From SYLG01 sp965226945 (GTDB lineage Bacteria; Planctomycetota; Planctomycetia; Gemmatales; Gemmataceae), in assembly GCA_965226945.1 (NCBI GenBank), contig OZ245717.1, positions 496,001-560,000 of the forward strand: a stretch of 64,000 bases of DNA. The letters are read 5' to 3'. The position numbers and the translations under genes were made by a program. The notes beneath the pieces are model-generated. The model ran no database searches and was not told the DNA's origin. It was given only the letters and a program-made list of their open reading frames with translations. This document shows positions 62,048 through 64,000 of this stretch, in pieces (within the stretch, counting starts at the first letter, position 1; each line of letters begins with the position of its first letter).

Positions 62048-62425
62048 TTAACAGCCTGGGGCCATGTACCCAATGAAGCCGGCGCAGTTGACGAACAGCC
62101 CGATCCCATTGGCCGCTACGCACCCCAACCACCATCTGCGGTCAGCCGGCCGCCCCGACCCTAAACCGACCAAGCCGGCCATCAGCCCAATCAGGGACAG
62201 GGGACCGCCGCCGCACATGGTCAACGAGTAGACCGGGATCGACTCTCGCGTGTACAGGTACCATTCGTTCGCGACAGTAAACGCCCACACCGCAAGCACG
62301 CCGAAGTTGGGCAAGGCGAAGAGCAACGCCATCCACCGGCCACCCACAAAGTTCGGTTCGTCCACCTGCGAGCCCTCCGCCGCCCGAACGCACGGCGAAG
62401 CTGCGAGGGGGCAGTGCCATGACAT
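62048..62425 (-). CDS. Small polytopic membrane protein
   Basis: 125 residues with three or four hydrophobic segments (MALLFALPNFGVLAVWAF; SLTMCGGGPLSLIGLMAGLVGLG; CVAANGIGLFVNCAGFIGYM). The start is uncertain: ATG 62425, or ATG 62332 immediately before the first helix. No family recognised. It lies between other small planctomycete-type genes on the same strand. Confidence 0.6.
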   Translation of the reverse strand: MSWHCPLAASPCVRAAEGSQVDEPNFVGGRWMALLFALPNFGVLAVWAFTVANEWYLYTRESIPVYSLTMCGGGPLSLIGLMAGLVGLGSGRPADRRWWLGCVAANGIGLFVNCAGFIGYMAPGC

Positions 62426-62496
62426 GAAGTCCGGAAAACCAGGAGACTGCCCCGATCAGCTTCGGCCGTTGATTCGGCGTACCTTCGCCCTCGCAA

Positions 62497-62958
62497 CTAA
62501 TACCCCTGCTCGGACTCGAATCGAAACAACTCTCCAAGCGTTGTGCCCCGGAACTCGGCGTATCGATGAGGACAGTCGGCCACTTCCGCTCGCACCCAGT
62601 CCGGGATGGGGGCGGTGATGTCCCACAACTGCTCAGACAAAGGCCCACCCTCCCCTTCCATGTACTTGAGGGCGTCGTGGGCGCAGGCCGCCTCGACCGG
62701 GTCCTGGCTGGACAGCTTGCCGGCCACGAACGGCCAGTCCGCCAGGAACACCTCGGCGAACGCCCTACCCAGCCACTTCTCCTGGCTGACCCGGTAGTGG
62801 AAGATATGCAGGTTACGGGGTTTGTCCTCAATGGGGCCCCGCGACCGCCACACAGGCAGGCATCGCGCCCACGCCTCGGCAACGGTGCCAGCGAGCAGGC
62901 GGTCGAAGTCACTCTCTTCGAGGGTCTCCAACACCGGGAATTCCCCCCAACCAAACAC
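62497..62958 (-). CDS. Hypothetical protein (153 aa)
   Basis: Soluble, Trp-rich and acidic: FGWGEFPVLETLEESDFDRLLAG, RNLHIFHYRVSQEKWLGRAFA and ITAPIPDWVRAEVADCPHRYAE. Coherent composition over the full length. No named family recognised; it resembles small proteins that occur in variable gene islands of planctomycetes. Confidence 0.6.
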   Translation of the reverse strand: MFGWGEFPVLETLEESDFDRLLAGTVAEAWARCLPVWRSRGPIEDKPRNLHIFHYRVSQEKWLGRAFAEVFLADWPFVAGKLSSQDPVEAACAHDALKYMEGEGGPLSEQLWDITAPIPDWVRAEVADCPHRYAEFRGTTLGELFRFESEQGY

Positions 62959-63256
62959 AAGATGCTTCAGCCAAATTTTGGCAATAATTTACCGCATTTT
63001 TTCTGTCAAGAAAGGTCTTGTCAATGGTCAAAGTCAATCACAGTGGCGAGTAATTACCAATCATCCTTGTTTCCGCCACGTCATGCCGCAATTAGGGAGA
63101 AAATTCACTTTGAATCCAATTCCCTTTTTTCTCCGCGCCTGCGCGTGCAAATGTCTTTTGGGCCTTCCATGATCAAACAAAAAGAGCGGGCGGTGTTGGA
63201 AAAGGCACACCGCCCGCTCGTGAACGATCAAATCCAAAGGGAAGTGGGTCAACCCA
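62959..63256. other. AT-rich intergenic region
   Basis: About 300 bases with no supported gene apart from the terminator of the ThuA-domain gene at 63,171-63,219. Confidence 0.5.
63171..63219 (-). terminator. Intrinsic terminator after the ThuA-domain gene
   Basis: GAGCGGGCGGTGT (63184-63196) pairs with ACACCGCCCGCTC (63207-63219) and on the minus strand is followed by TTTTTGTTTGATC, 38 bases after the stop. Confidence 0.92.
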
Positions 63257-64000
63257 CTACTTCTTCACAGGCGGTTCCTTGGTTTCCGCGGGCTTGACCT
63301 GGGTTTCCCAGCGGAACTTCGTTTGCGACGCATCGAATGGTAAAAGATAATCTTCCGCCTTCTTGTCGGTGGCCCACAAGATGCCCCGGGTCAGCATGTC
63401 CAAAAACTTGGGATCGGCCATTTCCTCGTTGTAATGGCCAATCGTCGTGCCCAATACCTTGCCCTTGCCGAATTGATTGGTCCAGATGCAGACTTCATCC
63501 TTGTTCGATTCGGTGTTCTTGCCGATTCCCAACGGGGTCGCGGTCGACTTCAATTCGCTGATCCAGTAGAGTTCCCCCTTGGGGGTCTTCCAGGTCGAGC
63601 CGAAACCCTTCATGACGGGGTGTTCGGGTTTCCTGTTTTCGACATCGAAGGCATAATGACCGCCGTGGCGGTGCGAGGTCACGCCGCAGAAATTGAACCA
63701 TTCCCCGGTGCCGTCGCGATAGCAGTGCATGGCGCAGTGGATGACGATCGCCGGAATCCCTTCACGATGAGGCTTCAAGATCGTCTCTGTGTATTTGGGA
63801 TCCTTGACATCGGAAAAGCACTCGGCATGCACGACGATGTCGTAGCCCTTGGCCCAGTCGGCTTTTTCATAAAGAGGGATGCGCGAATTGGTGGCGGTGC
63901 CGCCTTGTTGGACCAGCGTCCATTCAATGCGGGCGCGCGCCGCCGTGCCTTCGGAAATGATCAGCTTTTGCGTGGTGTAATCGTGGCAGCAACCGCCCAC
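63257..64000 (-). CDS. ThuA-like domain protein (5' end outside window)
   Basis: 247 residues visible, still open at the window edge, where the sequence GGCCHDYTTQKLIISEG lies close to the start of a ThuA domain. Further motifs: ADWAKGYDIVVHAECFSD, IPAIVIHCAMHCYR, HPVMKGFGSTWKTPKGELYW, FGKGKVLGTTIGHYNEEMAD and LDMLTRGILWATDK. ThuA-like (PF06283) proteins have a glutamine-amidotransferase-like fold and are abundant in planctomycetes, often with sugar-metabolism genes. The catalytic role is not established. The N-terminus, probably with a signal peptide, is missing. Confidence 0.9.
   Translation of the reverse strand: MGGCCHDYTTQKLIISEGTAARARIEWTLVQQGGTATNSRIPLYEKADWAKGYDIVVHAECFSDVKDPKYTETILKPHREGIPAIVIHCAMHCYRDGTGEWFNFCGVTSHRHGGHYAFDVENRKPEHPVMKGFGSTWKTPKGELYWISELKSTATPLGIGKNTESNKDEVCIWTNQFGKGKVLGTTIGHYNEEMADPKFLDMLTRGILWATDKKAEDYLLPFDASQTKFRWETQVKPAETKEPPVKK

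Overview
The window looks like a chromosome segment of a planctomycete, probably of the Gemmata/Isosphaera side of the phylum. The basis is a DUF1559-type prepilin at 42.9 kb, a giant surface protein whose N-terminus carries the LEKLEDRLVP-type motif common in large planctomycete exported proteins, a ThuA-like protein, an unusual pilus/type II secretion cluster, and many short paralogue-like accessory genes. This is inferred from family recognition only; there is no rRNA or other phylogenetic marker here, and I saw no tRNA or CRISPR array.

Layout. 0-1.4 kb holds two transposase remnants (IS3-like, ISKra4-like). 1.8-11.6 kb holds a polymorphic-toxin-like locus on the minus strand: an immunity-like gene, a toxin-module ORF, and the two halves of a giant Ser/Thr/Gly-rich repeat protein split by a 1,858-bp IS1380-family element. 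Removing the IS and one copy of its 6-bp target duplication restores an open frame; one further 1-nt frame correction near 3.52 kb would fuse stalk and toxin into a protein of about 2,480 residues.

12.4-26.3 kb is conserved core: an M16 peptidase pair with a GNAT gene, acetyl-CoA synthetase, a tsaB-esterase-tyrA group, an RNase HI protein, and a dxr-rseP operon that ends in a previously hidden 47-codon membrane protein gene. 26.7-43.9 kb is a long plus-strand cluster for a type IV pilus or type II secretion machine: two PilB/GspE ATPases, PilT, PilC/GspF, five prepilins, a 1,413-residue GspK/PilX-like protein and a DUF1559 prepilin, closed by a clear intrinsic terminator. 44-50.6 kb holds purE with a 2-hydroxyacid dehydrogenase, two coupled membrane protein genes, an EF-hand protein, an FG-GAP protein and a membrane cytochrome b fused to a SUOX-like molybdopterin domain.

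50.6-63.2 kb is accessory and decayed: an Hsp20 gene with a sigma-54-like site upstream, an AT-rich orphan gene, a REP-associated tyrosine transposase with dispersed end-like repeats, a second IS1380 copy, an IS4 remnant, and a run of small genes of which at least four carry in-frame stops or frameshifts, including a DUF433/DUF5615 toxin-antitoxin pair whose toxin has a premature TAG. The window ends inside a ThuA-domain gene.

In operation, the core genes look intact and often translationally coupled by ATGA overlaps (M16 pair, tsaB-esterase, dxr-rseP-small protein, 46.5-kb membrane pair, toxin-immunity). The accessory regions have been broken repeatedly by insertions and point mutations.
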